Assembly (NCBI GenBank): GCA_002682825.1
Contig: NOKP01000006.1
Span: 1,798,001 to 1,862,000 of the forward strand
Source: Neonectria sp. B-13
Taxonomy: Eukaryota > Ascomycota > Sordariomycetes > Hypocreales > Nectriaceae
Reading direction: 5' to 3'
DNA: 64,000 nt
The notes beneath the pieces are model-generated. The model was not told where the DNA came from. It did no database searches and worked only from the letters and a program-made list of their open reading frames with translations. Below, piece by piece: positions 1 through 11,091 of this stretch (position 1 is the stretch's first letter; every line of letters begins with the position of its first letter). The position numbers and the translations under genes are program-made.

Positions 1-24
1 TCTGCCACCCAAACTTTCTCCATC

Positions 25-651
25 ATGTCCTCCTCTCAGCTCGGCCTCGGCGCCGCATCGGACGATCGAAAAGCCCGACTCGCCAAACTCAAGAACCTCA
101 AGCGAAAACAACCCACCGACGAAATCGTCGCGCCCGAGTCTGAGCGCTCCGCGTCGCCCCCCACAGAACCCGATGTCTCCCGGTTACACGTGTCCGGCCG
201 CAACTACGACCACGAGACGCGAGGGCCGAAGCTCGGTTTCGAGGCGCCACCGACCCTAGGCCTCGAGAAGCAGACGCTGGAGGAGCAGGCCGCTGAGCTT
301 GAGGCCCAGGTCAGGCAGAAAGCCGCCGAGGAGGCGCAGGACGACAAGGGGATCGACCTGTTCAAGCTGCAGCCCAAGAAGCCGAATTGGGACCTGAAAA
401 GAGAACTAGACAAGAAGATGGAAGTGTTGAATGTCCGGACCGACAATGCGATCGCGCGGCTGGTTCGAGATCGCATCACTGGCGCGCAAAAGGCCGCTGA
501 GAAGTCCAAGGCAGTGGGCGGTGGAGAAGGCGACGGAGAGGCCGTAGGCATGGATGGCGTGGCATTGGTAGAGGGACTTAGAGTCAGGGAGAGGGAGGAG
601 GAAGAGGACGAGCGACGAGAACGGGAAGAGGAGGCGGCACTAGATGCTTGA
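25..651 (+). CDS. cwf18: Pre-mRNA splicing factor Cwf18/CCDC12 family
   Basis: Single-exon gene of 208 codons. The product looks like the Cwf18/CCDC12 family, a small component of the activated spliceosome (Prp19/CDC5-associated complexes) in the nucleus. Seen: a basic N-terminus (DDRKARLAKLKNLKRKQ), a central patch GIDLFKLQPKKPNWDLKREL that is the hallmark of the family, then EVLNVRTDNAIARLVRDRI, and a Glu/Arg-rich coiled tail ending EEEEDERREREEEAA. The length fits the family. The first ATG at 25 has a good context (catcATGtcc) and only 24 bases of upstream sequence are in the window, so the promoter is not visible. The gene converges on the zinc-knuckle RS gene, with 99 bases between the two stop codons, so the 3' UTRs very probably overlap. 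Family assignment is by recognised motif, not by search. Confidence 0.88.
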   Translation: MSSSQLGLGAASDDRKARLAKLKNLKRKQPTDEIVAPESERSASPPTEPDVSRLHVSGRNYDHETRGPKLGFEAPPTLGLEKQTLEEQAAELEAQVRQKAAEEAQDDKGIDLFKLQPKKPNWDLKRELDKKMEVLNVRTDNAIARLVRDRITGAQKAAEKSKAVGGGEGDGEAVGMDGVALVEGLRVREREEEEDERREREEEAALDA

Positions 652-750
652 GAGTTTCACTTGTACGTTGGCTTTTCATTTTCTTACAGCGGATTCCCGT
701 GCTGGCGCCTCGCGTACCACGGTTGATATTAAGTGTACATCGATACCCAA

Positions 751-1800
751 CTATCTTCCACCCATGTTCTGCGCCTGGGTTATAGCTAACCGCCGACTAA
801 AAGGGCTCAGGCTTCGCTCTCGCGGGCGCTCCTCGGGCGGCGGGCCCCTCGATGCAGGCGCATTTCCGTCGTTCCGTCCCCGTGGGCCTCCGCCACGCCC
901 TCTTGTCGAATTGTGCTGCTCTGGCCGACGGTGCTGTCTGGCCAGGGGCTCTGGTGAGCCCGACTCACGGGCACGATGACGTCGAGAGTCGAATGAATCC
1001 CTAGATCCCAGCGACTCGCGTCGTGAACGCCTGGGAGGCGCATCGTCACGCTCGGGATGACCAGGTGCTGCATCGCGAGCCCGGTAGAGCTTCTCGCGGT
1101 CGCCAGTGTCCGGAGAGCGACTGTCGCGGGACAGGGAGCGCTTTCGTCCTTGATGGGGTTGCGAACTACGGCTGCGGCTGCGGCTGCGACTACGGCTGCG
1201 GCTGCGGCTGTTGTCCCGACGGCCGTCTCGCAGGCTCCCCTTTGTCTCCGAACGAGGGCTCTGTCCTCGTCGCTGGGGAGGGGGTGTTCTGGACCGTCTC
1301 CTGGGAGGTGACGGCGATCTCGACGCTCCAGTTGAGATGGTTGACACAGAATGCGAAGACACTGATCTTTGGCGTTTCGAAGACGATTCAATTAGCTCGT
1401 CTTCGCGTTCCTCACGCTCCCGCTTGCGGGCCCGTTCAGACTCAGCCTTAGCAAGCTGCTCGTCGGCGACTCCTTGCCTAGCAGACCAGTTAGTTCAAGC
1501 ATGTAGAAAGCCAATTCACCGTGACTCACTTCCTCTCCAGTGGGTTGGGCGCATCATTCGTCAGCTTTGGAACGAGCTTGGGGTTCCGGAGCTGCTGAGA
1601 CCGAGATGGGCGAGACACATATGGACGATCTTGCGAAGATGCCTTGCATTCATATGAGTAGTGGCGTTCTAAGACGGTCAGCATTATATAACAACAATCC
1701 GCGCCGTTCTGGGGTACCTATCTCTCTTCAAGCACTTTTGGCACTGGACATTTGAGGGCGTAGAGCGGGATGGCCCACCTCGACCTCTATAAGTGAACAT
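751..1800 (-). CDS. Zinc-knuckle (ZCCHC10-like) RS-rich protein
   Basis: Read on the minus strand: exon 1 1800..1718, intron 1717..1669, exon 2 1668..1530, intron 1529..1478, exon 3 1477..751, about 315 residues. The N-terminus MFTYRGRGGPSRSTPSNVQ leads into a zinc knuckle split by intron 1 (CQKCLKRD / RHYSYECKA), then PYVSRPSRSQQLRNPKLVPK and GVADEQLAKAESERARKRE, a layout I know from fungal zf-CCHC_3 proteins related to ZCCHC10. The C-terminal two thirds is Arg/Ser/Pro rich with a perfect (RS)n run near 1165-1205, which suggests an RNA-processing role in the nucleus. Odd point: with the canonical donor at 1717 the exons total 949 bases, one base too many for a continuous frame. Intron 2 joins in phase. 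The start is chosen because it places the CQKC half directly upstream in frame. Confidence 0.7.
1165..1206 (-). repeat. Arg-Ser codon repeat (RS domain)
   Basis: A GCTGCG/GCTGCGACTACG run on the plus strand that reads as alternating Arg-Ser codons on the minus strand, inside the RS domain of the zinc-knuckle gene. It is a coding microsatellite likely to vary in length between strains. Confidence 0.75.
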
Positions 1801-3664
1801 TTCGTGGTGAGGGTGGTGGATCAATCCTGGAAATGCAGACTTGCAACGCGGGCGTTGGGATAGCGTGCAGGCACCAATGAGACACCAGAGGGATACAAGG
1901 GGTAGTGATAATGAGGAATGAGGCGAACGAGTGAACCTGGACCGCCTTTTATTTGTCGTCGGGGTGCAAGCTCATCAGCTGGCTTAGGTGTCGGCTTTGC
2001 GACGCGACAAACAAGGCGAACAGGAGTCGACGAGGCTTGATAGATTGTTGGCGTCACGTGACTAAGTACATGGCAACGTCCAATGGCTCGAATTCAGTTA
2101 CGGAACTCCCGAGTTGTTAGGCAGCCAGGCAGAGTGAGCTGTTGACCGATCAGGAGAGAAAAACGGACTGTCGTTGCCCAACAGAAATAATTCCTTGGGC
2201 AGAGGAAGACATACGGCAGGTAAATCCTGGAATGAAAGGTGAATGCCTTGGCGATTCCTCTGCCAGCGCAGATGCCGGCCTCACTTCCGTACCAACTCAC
2301 TTACCCTAGGACCTGGATCCTGGCGGACGCGGATCGGCCTAGTTGACTTGGCCTGAGGCTGGAGCAGGTAAGGCTACTTAGGTATGGGCGCCTAGCCGTC
2401 GGGCTCAGGCATTGATTGGATATGTTTTTGGTGTAGCTGCGCAGTTACCTAAGCACACCGCCACACAGTCTCAGACGCTCGGAGGCGGTGGGAGAGGCTG
2501 AGGAATCTGCCGACGCTAGGCTGTTTTGGATCAGCTGGGCCGTCCGTCGGGCGATGGCATGCTCTGTACTAAGGTACGTTGACACTGGTACTGTGCTGCA
2601 AGTGTCCCCCAAGGTAGGTAAGCAGAACTGCAACGCAACTCCAAAGCGAGGCACCAAAGGCGCATCGTCGTCTTCGTTGACAGCATACTTCTCCTTCTTC
2701 ATCATTTCCGCCCCTATTGATCTGTATGGCCGCTTTGTGAGCGAACCGAACAACGCAGCCCCTTCGCCTCCCCCTGGCTGGTGCATGTCCAACCCCCTCT
2801 TCCCTCTCTCTGAGCGACAAGAGAGAACAGAGCCCTCGTTTTTTTTTTCAATCAGCTTGGCCAGCCTACTTTGTTCCTTTCTTACCTAACCGTCCGGCCC
2901 GCTGGACCATCCACCATCCCACCCTCTCCCACTGTAAGTCTCCGTTCTGTCGTCCCTGTCCCGCCCATAATTCCGCCCATAATTTTCTTCCCGCACCCCC
3001 CTCCACCTGCTGGGCCCTCCACCGTCCACAACCAGTCCTTGTGACAACGACAACCTCGTCGCCCGCGCTCCCCCTCCAATCCTCCGTCATCGCCCTGGCC
3101 TCCTCGTGCGCCCCCCGTCTTTCATCGTCGTTTCCGTGTCGCTTCCCGTCTTTCGTTTGCGCGCACATCGACACCCTTTCCCGTCCGCCCGTCGTCTGAC
3201 CCGCGCGTCACAGGCCCAGGAACAGTCCCTCACCTCTCGACCCCCGACCTCAAATCCCCATCTCAGCAACTAGCACCCAGCAACCAGGCCAGTCCTTCAG
3301 ACAGCAGCACGAGCAAGCAGCCAGACGTCCATACCAGCACGAGGCTTCCTCGTCGTCCTACAGAAGCACCCCGTTAGCCGGAGAACAATGACCTTCCCGT
3401 CACGACGATGAGCACCGGTACTCCATTTTCTTTCTGCTGGTCCGCCTCCATCGATTCTGCTTCTTGATTTCCGATCCTGTCCTTTTCAGTCCTGCCGCCT
3501 TGTCGTCACCGCCGCAGCCCTAGCCGCAGCCGCAGCCGCAGCCGCAACTGCAACTGCAGCCTCATATCAACTTTGGCCTTCGGCACCAGAAGCTCTCTGT
3601 CGGAATAGCCTGCTCTTCATCGACTGTCTTGTCTCGTTGGTACTCAACCCATTCGCTGTCCATC
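1801..3664. other. Divergent intergenic region and long 5' leader
   Basis: 1.86 kb between the starts of the zinc-knuckle gene (-) and the R3H-SUZ gene (+). From about 2880 to 3660 the plus strand is strongly pyrimidine rich with scattered CAGCAG/CAGCCG motifs, as expected for the transcribed leader of the R3H gene. Near 3409 there is an upstream ATGAGCACCG followed by GTACTCC, which could be a leader exon end or a short uORF. CTTAGGTA/AAGGTACG-like motifs occur near 2380 and 2570. No convincing protein-coding gene was seen. Confidence 0.6.
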
Positions 3665-6446
3665 ATGGCCACGGCCCACCTGTCTCCTGATATCCCAAAG
3701 CCCTCGTTTGCAAAGGTAGTTACCATCCCATCCCCAATAATCCCGTCTTCTCCTACTTGGAACATGACCCCTCATTTCCTTTACAAATTGCTTACCGTTT
3801 CTCTTCTTGCTTTGACTCTAGGTTGCTGCATCTATTTCTAAAGACACCGGGCCAACACCTTCAGTACGCCGCATTGCTACACCCTCCAAGGAGCACCCCA
3901 TGAGCTTCACTACGCATCCTATGTCGACGGGGCCCGTCATTGCCAATGGCGGGTCGGCAAAGCCGCCACCCCCCCAAGTCGTCTCATCACAGCCTAGGCA
4001 TACCTCAAGGCTGGCTGAACGGAGTGCCTCGGCGGACAACATTGCCGACTCCCTGAACGAGCTGAGCCTTGGTTCGAAAGCTCCAAGCCTTGTGGTCAAT
4101 GGAAGTGGCTCACTGTCTGTAGAGAGGACGAATCTCGTGACTGGTAGGGACAGTGGGTCGGATGATTCTCAGAGGGCCGATTCGAGCTCCGAACTCGGCA
4201 CGAAACCTCCTAGCTTGGACGGAAAGAGTATCACCTCGGGCACAACCTTCGCACTAGATGAGAAGGAGTCTCTTCGGCCTGATGATAGTGCCAGTGTTAA
4301 AGCCGCAGCGGAAGACGACGACACATTTTCGATCCGGGGATCACTTGTCGCCGGCTCCCGAATGGGCTCAGACGTTGCGGCAAGAGCTCGAGGTATCCCG
4401 CTTGGCGATATCCCCGAACGCAGGCTACCGCAAACTGTACCGGGCTCTGTAGCCCTTGGGGTCCTTACTCCCCAAAGCTCATCCTCCGAACAGCCTCCCG
4501 GTGTGAACCCCGCAATGCCTTTGGGCGTTGGAGGTTCTTCAGATGCCCTGAATGTCATCTATCGACAAGCGCCAGACGAGAAGCTTCTCGAGGCCATGGC
4601 CTCCCCGAAGGACAGATTGTTCCTCTTGCGGCTAGAAAATGAGCTCATCGACTTTGTCCAGGATTCCAAGTATGTCTACATGCCCAGCTGTCACCGAGCA
4701 TCTACTGACCCACTTACCAGGGAACCATATATGGATCTTCCCCCGTCCAACTCGTTTTGTAGGATGTTGACTCACAAGTTGGCCGACTATTACCACATGA
4801 CACATTCTTACGAGCCTCACGTTGGATCAGTACGCATTTTTAGAACGCCTTTTTGCCGAGTCCCAGTCTCTTTGGCGCTCATCAACCCGATCCCAGAGGT
4901 CTCTAGCAGCTGTACCCCGCCCCCTGCAGTTCTGCCGAGGAAGATCATGCGTCGTGGAGAGGATTACGAAGGCGGACTCAGCGCCAGTCAGTCAAAGGCA
5001 ACGTCCGAAAATGGGAGCGACGGAATCAAGCCCACTTTGGCCAGTCAAAAGTACGTGAACCATGACCAGCCCTTGAAGCCCAAATACTCATCAATACTAG
5101 GTTGACGAGAGAAGAACGTGAAGAAATGTACAAGCTGGCGCGAGAGCGTATCTTTGGTAGCTCGGAGGAGAGTGTAACTGGTAAGTGCTCCTACGGTTGA
5201 GCATATTGTCGAGACTAACTCGTAATGTCTAGAAAACGATGGCGACACTGGAGTGTCTAGGACTAGCTCCACATCCGCCAAAGACAAGTCGAACTTGGCG
5301 AAGAGAGGGAAGACCGGCAAACAGAGGCGTGACGACTCGGACAGCTTTGACTCTCGGAATCAATACACGCCGTACTGGGGCCCTCAACAGCAGACTTGGG
5401 TACCGCAGCCCCAATATGTTCCACCGCCGAATCCCCAATACAACACTCAGGCTCCGCCCCCCGCGTTCCAAGGGCAGATGGCTCCAGTTTACGCTCAGCA
5501 GCCCCCCGCATATTCCAACATGCACCCTGGCCTGATGCCAAATCAGGCGTACCCTCAATACTCTATACCTCCAGTAAGAATTCCGTGGTACCTCCAGCCT
5601 CGTCGAAATATTAACGCTTCCCTGTAGTATCAACCCCAACCCACCCAGCCACGGTATCCAGTCGGCGGGAGCCCTATGGCAGCGTATGGCGCTCCAGTTC
5701 CAGCCGCTCCACAGCAAACCTGGCAACCAGGCTACACCCCCGCCCAGTATCAGGTGAGGGGTCCTGCCCCCGTCGGTCCCCCGGCTGGTCCTTTAGTCGG
5801 ACCTCCTGTTGGACCTCCTGTCGGCCCTCCTGTTGGCCCTATAGCTGGTCCCCCAGGTCCTCCGGGTCCTCCGGGTCCTCCCGTTGGCCCCCAGGGACAT
5901 ATGGGAGTTCCATATGCATTCGGTCAACTCCCGTCGAACATTAATCCGCATGATCCTAAGAGTCAACATCCCATCCCGGGCAGCTACAACCGAAACCACG
6001 CCTTCAACCCCAAGACGCAGTCGTTTGTACCTGGCGGAAACGGCATGGCACCAGTGCAACCTCCTCAACCCCCTTTTACCGCGCCCGGGTCTCACCATGG
6101 CAGTCCTCAGGTTGGATCTCCTCACCTAGCATATCCAGGATATCAACAGACGATGCCGCAGCCTTATGGAGGTGGATATGGTATGGTCCGGCAAGGATCC
6201 AGCAACTCGATGCCAGCATACCACTCTCCGCATCCCCAACACGTCAACATTGCCCATATTCCCCATGGACCACCCCCTATGCTACAAAACCCCCAGCACA
6301 TGACGGGCCAGCCTTTACCCCAGACCCTCCCAGCGCATATCCCGAATCGCCCCAACGTCCCACAGGGGCCTAGTCATCCCTTTACTCACCTTCCGACATA
6401 TGGCAACCCGGCAACCCTGCCGCAGAAGCCAGCAACTGGAATTTAA
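3665..6446 (+). CDS. R3H and SUZ domain RNA-binding protein
   Basis: Five exons: 3665..3715, 3822..5050, 5101..5180, 5233..5573, 5628..6446, adding to 840 codons (839 residues) with every junction in phase. The start MATAHLSPDIPKPSFAK is chosen because it splices into VAASISKDTG, extending the frame upstream of the ATG at 3900. Seen in order: a long Ser-rich N-terminal region, an R3H domain (LENELIDFVQDS..., with the R-x3-H signature in FCRMLTHKLADYYHM and then VRIFRTPFCRVP), a SUZ-like segment (KIMRRGEDYE ... LTREEREEMYKLARERIFG), and a low-complexity Pro/Gln/Gly C-terminus with PVGPPVGPPVGP and GPPGPPGPP runs. R3H plus SUZ proteins bind single-stranded nucleic acid and are usually cytoplasmic mRNA regulators (relatives: ARPP21, Encore). 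The specific targets here are unknown. The gene converges on eIF3f. Confidence 0.85.
5782..5890 (+). repeat. Collagen-like Gly-Pro-Pro codon repeat
   Basis: Short imperfect tandem repeats of GGACCTCCTGTT/GGTCCTCCG units inside the last exon of the R3H-SUZ gene, coding for PVGPPVGPPVG followed by GPPGPPGPP. This is a low-complexity coding repeat in a disordered tail. Confidence 0.75.
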
Positions 6447-6836
6447 GTGAGCATACGACGATGTCGAGGGCAGACAGCCTGAAGCAGGCGTACACGGCAT
6501 AATTAGCATCTTGGCGTTATCGGTGGACAGGATGGATGATATGAATTTTACAGGCCAAGGCCTATTTACTAGATGAGTCAATATAATTGTGACGTAATTC
6601 CCCTTTTCTTTCCCATTCCGGTTATGAGGTTTTTATGTGACGATTGAATTCATATCTATGGCTTGGAGTGCCAGAATTCTCAAGCCTACCACAACGCCAT
6701 GATTTTATTGTAACACAATACCCATGCCTCATTCTCATTCTCACATGCCTTCCAGGGATTTGTCCCCAACTTTTCTATCGTTGGGATTTCCTTTCTACCT
6801 GGCCTACCCTCTTGTCATGAAAATTCCACAATCTTC
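6447..6836. other. Convergent 3' intergenic region
   Basis: 390 bases between the stop codons of the R3H-SUZ gene (+) and eIF3f (-). It is AT-richer than its neighbours, consistent with two overlapping 3' UTRs and poly(A) sites. No gene was seen. Confidence 0.6.
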
Positions 6837-8045
6837 TTACTCTGCGGTCTCACGGGGCTCGCGAGGCTCGCGGGGTTCCCGGGGCTCTCCCCGTTGACCG
6901 CCGCCTCGGCCACCTCGTCCACCTCGACCACCTCCTCGTCCTCCTCGCTGGTTGCCACCCTTATCGTCGGTCTTGCCCTCGCCGTCCTTCTCGGGGGTGG
7001 ACAGGTTGGCAACGGCCAGTCGCTGGGACAGGTCGATTTGGGTGCGGATGGTGTTCGCCAGGTAACTAACCATCAGAACATCCTGGATGTGGTTGTTGAA
7101 GTCGCTCTCGATCTGGGAGGGGTCGACCTTGGGGGCCAGGGATAGGGCGTTTATGAGGTACTGGCCGATGGCGTTGTTGGGCTCCTCGTCCTCGTCCAGG
7201 ACGCCGTTGATCCACTCGCTGGCGCGGTCCAGCAGGTTGATGGTCTGCTCGATGGATCGGCCAAGACCCTCGATATCAGACACGAGGGGCGCCGTCCTCG
7301 ACTCGGATTCCTTTGCGCTGGCGATGGTCCCGAGGGCGCTTCGGTCAGCGTCGCCGTAGAGGACCTTGTGGGGGACCTGGATGAACAGGCAGCTCTCGGC
7401 AGCCCGCTCGGCGTTGACGGCGACGGGGGCGCTGATGTAGCATCGGGTCTGGATGTCCTCGCCGGGCTCGGTGGAGATGGTCATGTGGACGGCAGGGTGG
7501 GGGAAAGTGCCGGTGTCGGGGCTTCCGAAGAAGTTCTGGATGAGGGCGCTGAAGCTGTTGAGCTCGTGGGAAGTGGTGTACCAGCCGAGCAGGGCCTCGC
7601 GGGGGTTGGCCTTGAGGGTCAGGGCCAGCATGTTCTTCTGGTACTCGACATCGACCTCGACCTGGTCCTCCTCCTCGGTGTGGGGGATGGCGAAGCATGA
7701 GCGGACCTCGACTTCGGTGCCATCTTCGGAGCGGGTGCCAACGAGGGCGCCGATGACTCGGGTGGACTGGGTGTCTCGGATGTCTCGTCGGACGGCGTGG
7801 TCGAGGATGGAGAGGACGGCCTAGAGAGGGGGTAAGGCAGGGCTCAAGTCAGCCGGGATGGTGTCTTTTTGGTGGCGTGGTTGAAGTTTTCCGCTTCCAA
7901 GTTTTTCGAGGATAGGAACGAAGGGATGGCAACGTACCTGAGGCTGGATGTTGACGGCGAGCGGGGCAAGGTTAGTCTGGAGCCCAACTGTGTTCGGCGC
8001 CAAAGGGCGCGAGAGGTGGATGAAGCTCTCAGTATCGGCAGCCAT
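6837..8045 (-). CDS. Translation initiation factor eIF3 subunit F
   Basis: Two exons on the minus strand: 8045..7938 (36 codons) and 7820..6837, intron 7937..7821, total 363 residues. The start [14 protein letters not shown] joins in phase to [20 protein letters not shown]. Seen: an MPN domain with [20 protein letters not shown] and [20 protein letters not shown], followed by [17 protein letters not shown] and a C-terminal helical region ([48 protein letters not shown]). As in other eIF3f proteins, it does not show a complete JAMM metalloprotease signature. It is a scaffold subunit of the cytosolic eIF3 complex. The last about 35 residues are an RGG box followed by tandem EPR triplets, a fungal-style extension. 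It is head-to-head with UTP25, with 446 bases between start codons. Confidence 0.93.
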
Positions 8046-8491
8046 GCTGGGCAGGACTGAGGGGGGGATTGTCGCGTACAAGCTGGGAGGGAGAGGCGAG
8101 CGAGGAAAAGAGGCAGAAAGGTGGTTCAGGCGAGAATTGCGGCAGCGGGAAGGGGGGGAAGAAAAGAGGGACCACTTCTCGAGGCGTCTTCGCGATGCCG
8201 TTCCGCCAATTTTCGCCGCCGATTTTGTGTGATTTGCTGTTGGCGGGACTGCCTGGGGTTGTGCGCACTAAGATTAGCTGATAAGCCCGACAACCCGCCG
8301 GAACGTACCAAAACGTATCAAAACGTGGCGCAACCAGCCGAAACCCCACCAATCTGTGGCTTGACTCTGCAAGGCTGAGCCTGAAAGCTGCAACTTTTTT
8401 TCTACCAACCCCGAGAACACAAGAGCCACCACGTCGCCAAGTACAAGTCGCTGTTCGTTTCGAGGCTATTTTAAATCACGAATTGGATCGA
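8046..8491. promoter_or_regulatory. Bidirectional promoter eIF3f / UTP25
   Basis: 446 bases between two divergent start codons. Three AACGT elements occur at exact 10-base spacing (GAACGTACCA, AAACGTATCA, AAACGTGGCG at 8301-8330), so they lie on the same DNA face. A G-rich tract lies at 8145-8160. The assignment as a promoter follows from position; the AACGT elements are seen, and their function is inferred. Confidence 0.55.
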
Positions 8492-10807
8492 ATGGCACCT
8501 CGCGGTAGAGGAGGCAGTTCTAGGGGGCGCGGCTCCCAAAGCCGTGGAGGAGCGGGAGGCCGTGGAGGACGGGGAGGTCGAGGCGGCAGCAGAGGTGGTG
8601 GTAGAGGAGGACGAGGAAGAGCCACCAGCCGTTTTGGGCCCAACAGACGATTCGATGGAACTCGACTCGCAGATAACGACCAGTAAGTTCCCGACGATTC
8701 ATGAACTATCCCAATTTTGCCCCTTCTACCACAATACTTACCTTTCTTCTGCAGGTCAGGTAGCTCCGGATCTGACGATGATTCCGATGTCGAAGACGAC
8801 GTTACGAACGATGTCGACTCCGAGGACGACGACGACGAGGATGACGAAAAGGCCGCCTCCCGCCCGTACATGGCCCTCCTTCAAAGCTTCAACGATAGCA
8901 ATGCCCCCAACGCCAAGCGACGGAAATTAGACCATCGAGCGTCTTCGCCAAAAGGAGACGATGGCTCTTCTGACGAAGCTTCTGGCGACAAGGATGTCGA
9001 CCGCGCCGATGAGGAGCCTGAAGATGATGCGGACGCTGCACTCGAAGAACAACCAGAGGAAGACTCGGAGGATGAAGACGAAGTGACAGACCCCTTCGAC
9101 CTGCACTTTGCCCATCCCAATGATGACCTGGTCGCAAAACGGATCAAGGCCATCGAAAACGGCGAGTGGGCGACGAAGCGCGCGTTGACGCCGTCCTGGA
9201 GAGCCACCATCACGTATCCCAGCTCCGATGCCGGATCTGAGCTTCCGAAGCCCGTGTCGGAACTCGATGACCTCAACCTGAAGCAGAAACTGAAGGAAAC
9301 TGCCTCTCGTAAAATTGGCTCGTTCGAGGCAGTTCACCGAGACTTTAGCCCATTGTTGTTTGATTATCGCGATGTGCTGCATTGCGATCGCACAGTCCGA
9401 AACGCGGAGCAGTTGAGGCAGCTGACTTGTCTCCACGCTGTGAACCACGTCTTCAAGTAAGTCTTTGGCCCCGCCTATTCCAGGTTCATGTCGCTAATTT
9501 TAATCAGGACACGAGATCGAGTCATCAAGGACAACTACAAGCTGGCTAAAGGAGGAGAAAATGCCGACTTGGAGCTCCGGGACCAGGGATTCACTCGTCC
9601 CAAGGTTCTCTTTCTCGTACCAACTCGTAACTCGTGCTTTCAGATCATCAACATCATTCGAGACTTGTGCGAGCCAGATCAGCAGGAAAACCGCAAGCGC
9701 TTTGACGAAAGCTACCTCGATAGGGATGCCAAGTTCGGAGACGACCGACCCGCCGACTTCCGGGAGCTCTTCGAAGGCAACGATGATGACATGTTCCGCC
9801 TTGGCATGAAGTTCACGCGAAAAACCATCAAGTACTTTGCGCAGTTTTACAACTCGGATATCCTCTTTGCCAGCCCCTTGGGTCTGCGAATGGCCATCGG
9901 CTCGGAGGAGGAAAAGAAACTTGACTTTGACTTTCTCAGCTCCATCGAAATGGTCGTTGTTGACCAGGCTGATGCTCTCCTGATGCAGAACTGGGAGCAC
10001 GTTGAGTTCATCTTTGAGCACTTGAACCTGCAGCCCAAGGACGCCCACGGCTGTGACTTCAGCCGTGTCCGCAACTGGTATCTGGAAGACTGGGCAAAGC
10101 ATTTCAGGCAGACTATTATCCTGTCCGCCTTCAACACCCCCGAGTTGTCTGAGCTGCAGAGACTCCACTGCCACAACTGGGCTGGCAAAGTTCGACTGCA
10201 ACCAGAGTACCCCGGTACGCTGCAGCAGCTGGGCGTCAGAGCAAAGCAGACCTTTTCTCGGTTCCAATCCCCTTCGCTCGATAAGGAGCCCGATGCTAGA
10301 TTCGAGTACTTTACCTCTGCCATTGTCCCGTCTCTGGTCAAGCGGGCGAAGGACGCCAGCGGCACTCTCATCTTCATCCCCTCATATCTCGATTTCGTCC
10401 GCGTGCGTAACTACTTCGCCAACTCGTCAGCCGTCAACGACGTCACTTTCGGCGCCATCTCCGAGTACGCGGACGTCCCGGAGGCGTCCCGCGCGCGCTC
10501 CCACTTCCTCAATGGCCGGCATCGTCTTTTGCTCTATACGGAGCGAGCGCACCACTTCCGCCGATATCAGTTCCGGGGTGTAAAGCGGGTCATTTTCTAC
10601 GGACTTCCGGATAACCACATCTTTTACAATGAGATTGCGGGCGGGTTCTTGAGCAAGAGTGAGCAAGACTTGAGGATTGAGCCTGGTCAGGGGAATGTGA
10701 GAGTCGTCTTCTCCAAGTATGATGTTATGAAGATGGAGCGGATCGTGGGCTCTAAGAGGGTGGGCAAGATGATTCAGGAGCGCGGTGATACCTTTGAGTT
10801 TATATAG
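8492..10807 (+). CDS. utp25: U3 snoRNP-associated protein Utp25 (DEF homologue)
   Basis: Three exons: 8492..8682, 8755..9456, 9508..10807, total 730 residues, all junctions in phase. Utp25 is a nucleolar factor of the small-subunit processome, needed for early cleavages of pre-rRNA; it has a degenerate DEAD-box helicase fold without a working ATPase site. Seen: an N-terminal RGG-rich tail ([14 protein letters not shown]...), long acidic Asp/Glu tracts, PYMALLQSF, then [13 protein letters not shown], the motif-I-like segment [16 protein letters not shown], a [16 protein letters not shown] segment where an active helicase would carry [23 protein letters not shown], and the C-terminal [20 protein letters not shown]. 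The length is close to yeast Utp25 (about 720). The start is the first ATG, and it places the RGG tail in frame. Confidence 0.93.
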
Positions 10808-11091
10808 GCGGCAACTACGTATTTATTTGATGGGAAGACTGGTTGGATGGGATTTGCATGACTAGATCTTAAAAGCGCGGGACGGAACTTAAAAGTCGAT
10901 TGTTCCTTGAGTTGTGTTTTGTCAAATATCAATTACGTGAGGGCGTATAGCAGAGTTGCCAGCAAGAGTGAATATGTCATGGTATAATTGGTACAGCTCT
11001 TGTACATGTAGTCATCTTGTCCAGCCATCTAATGATACACCTCGCCTTTGTTGCGAGTTCTCCTGGTTCCATGCTCCATTAGCCTTACTAA

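Noticed and set aside
8717..9460. Reading the second UTP25 exon as a separate gene start
   Set aside because: It joins in phase to exon 1 (RGG tail) and to exon 3, giving one 730-residue Utp25.
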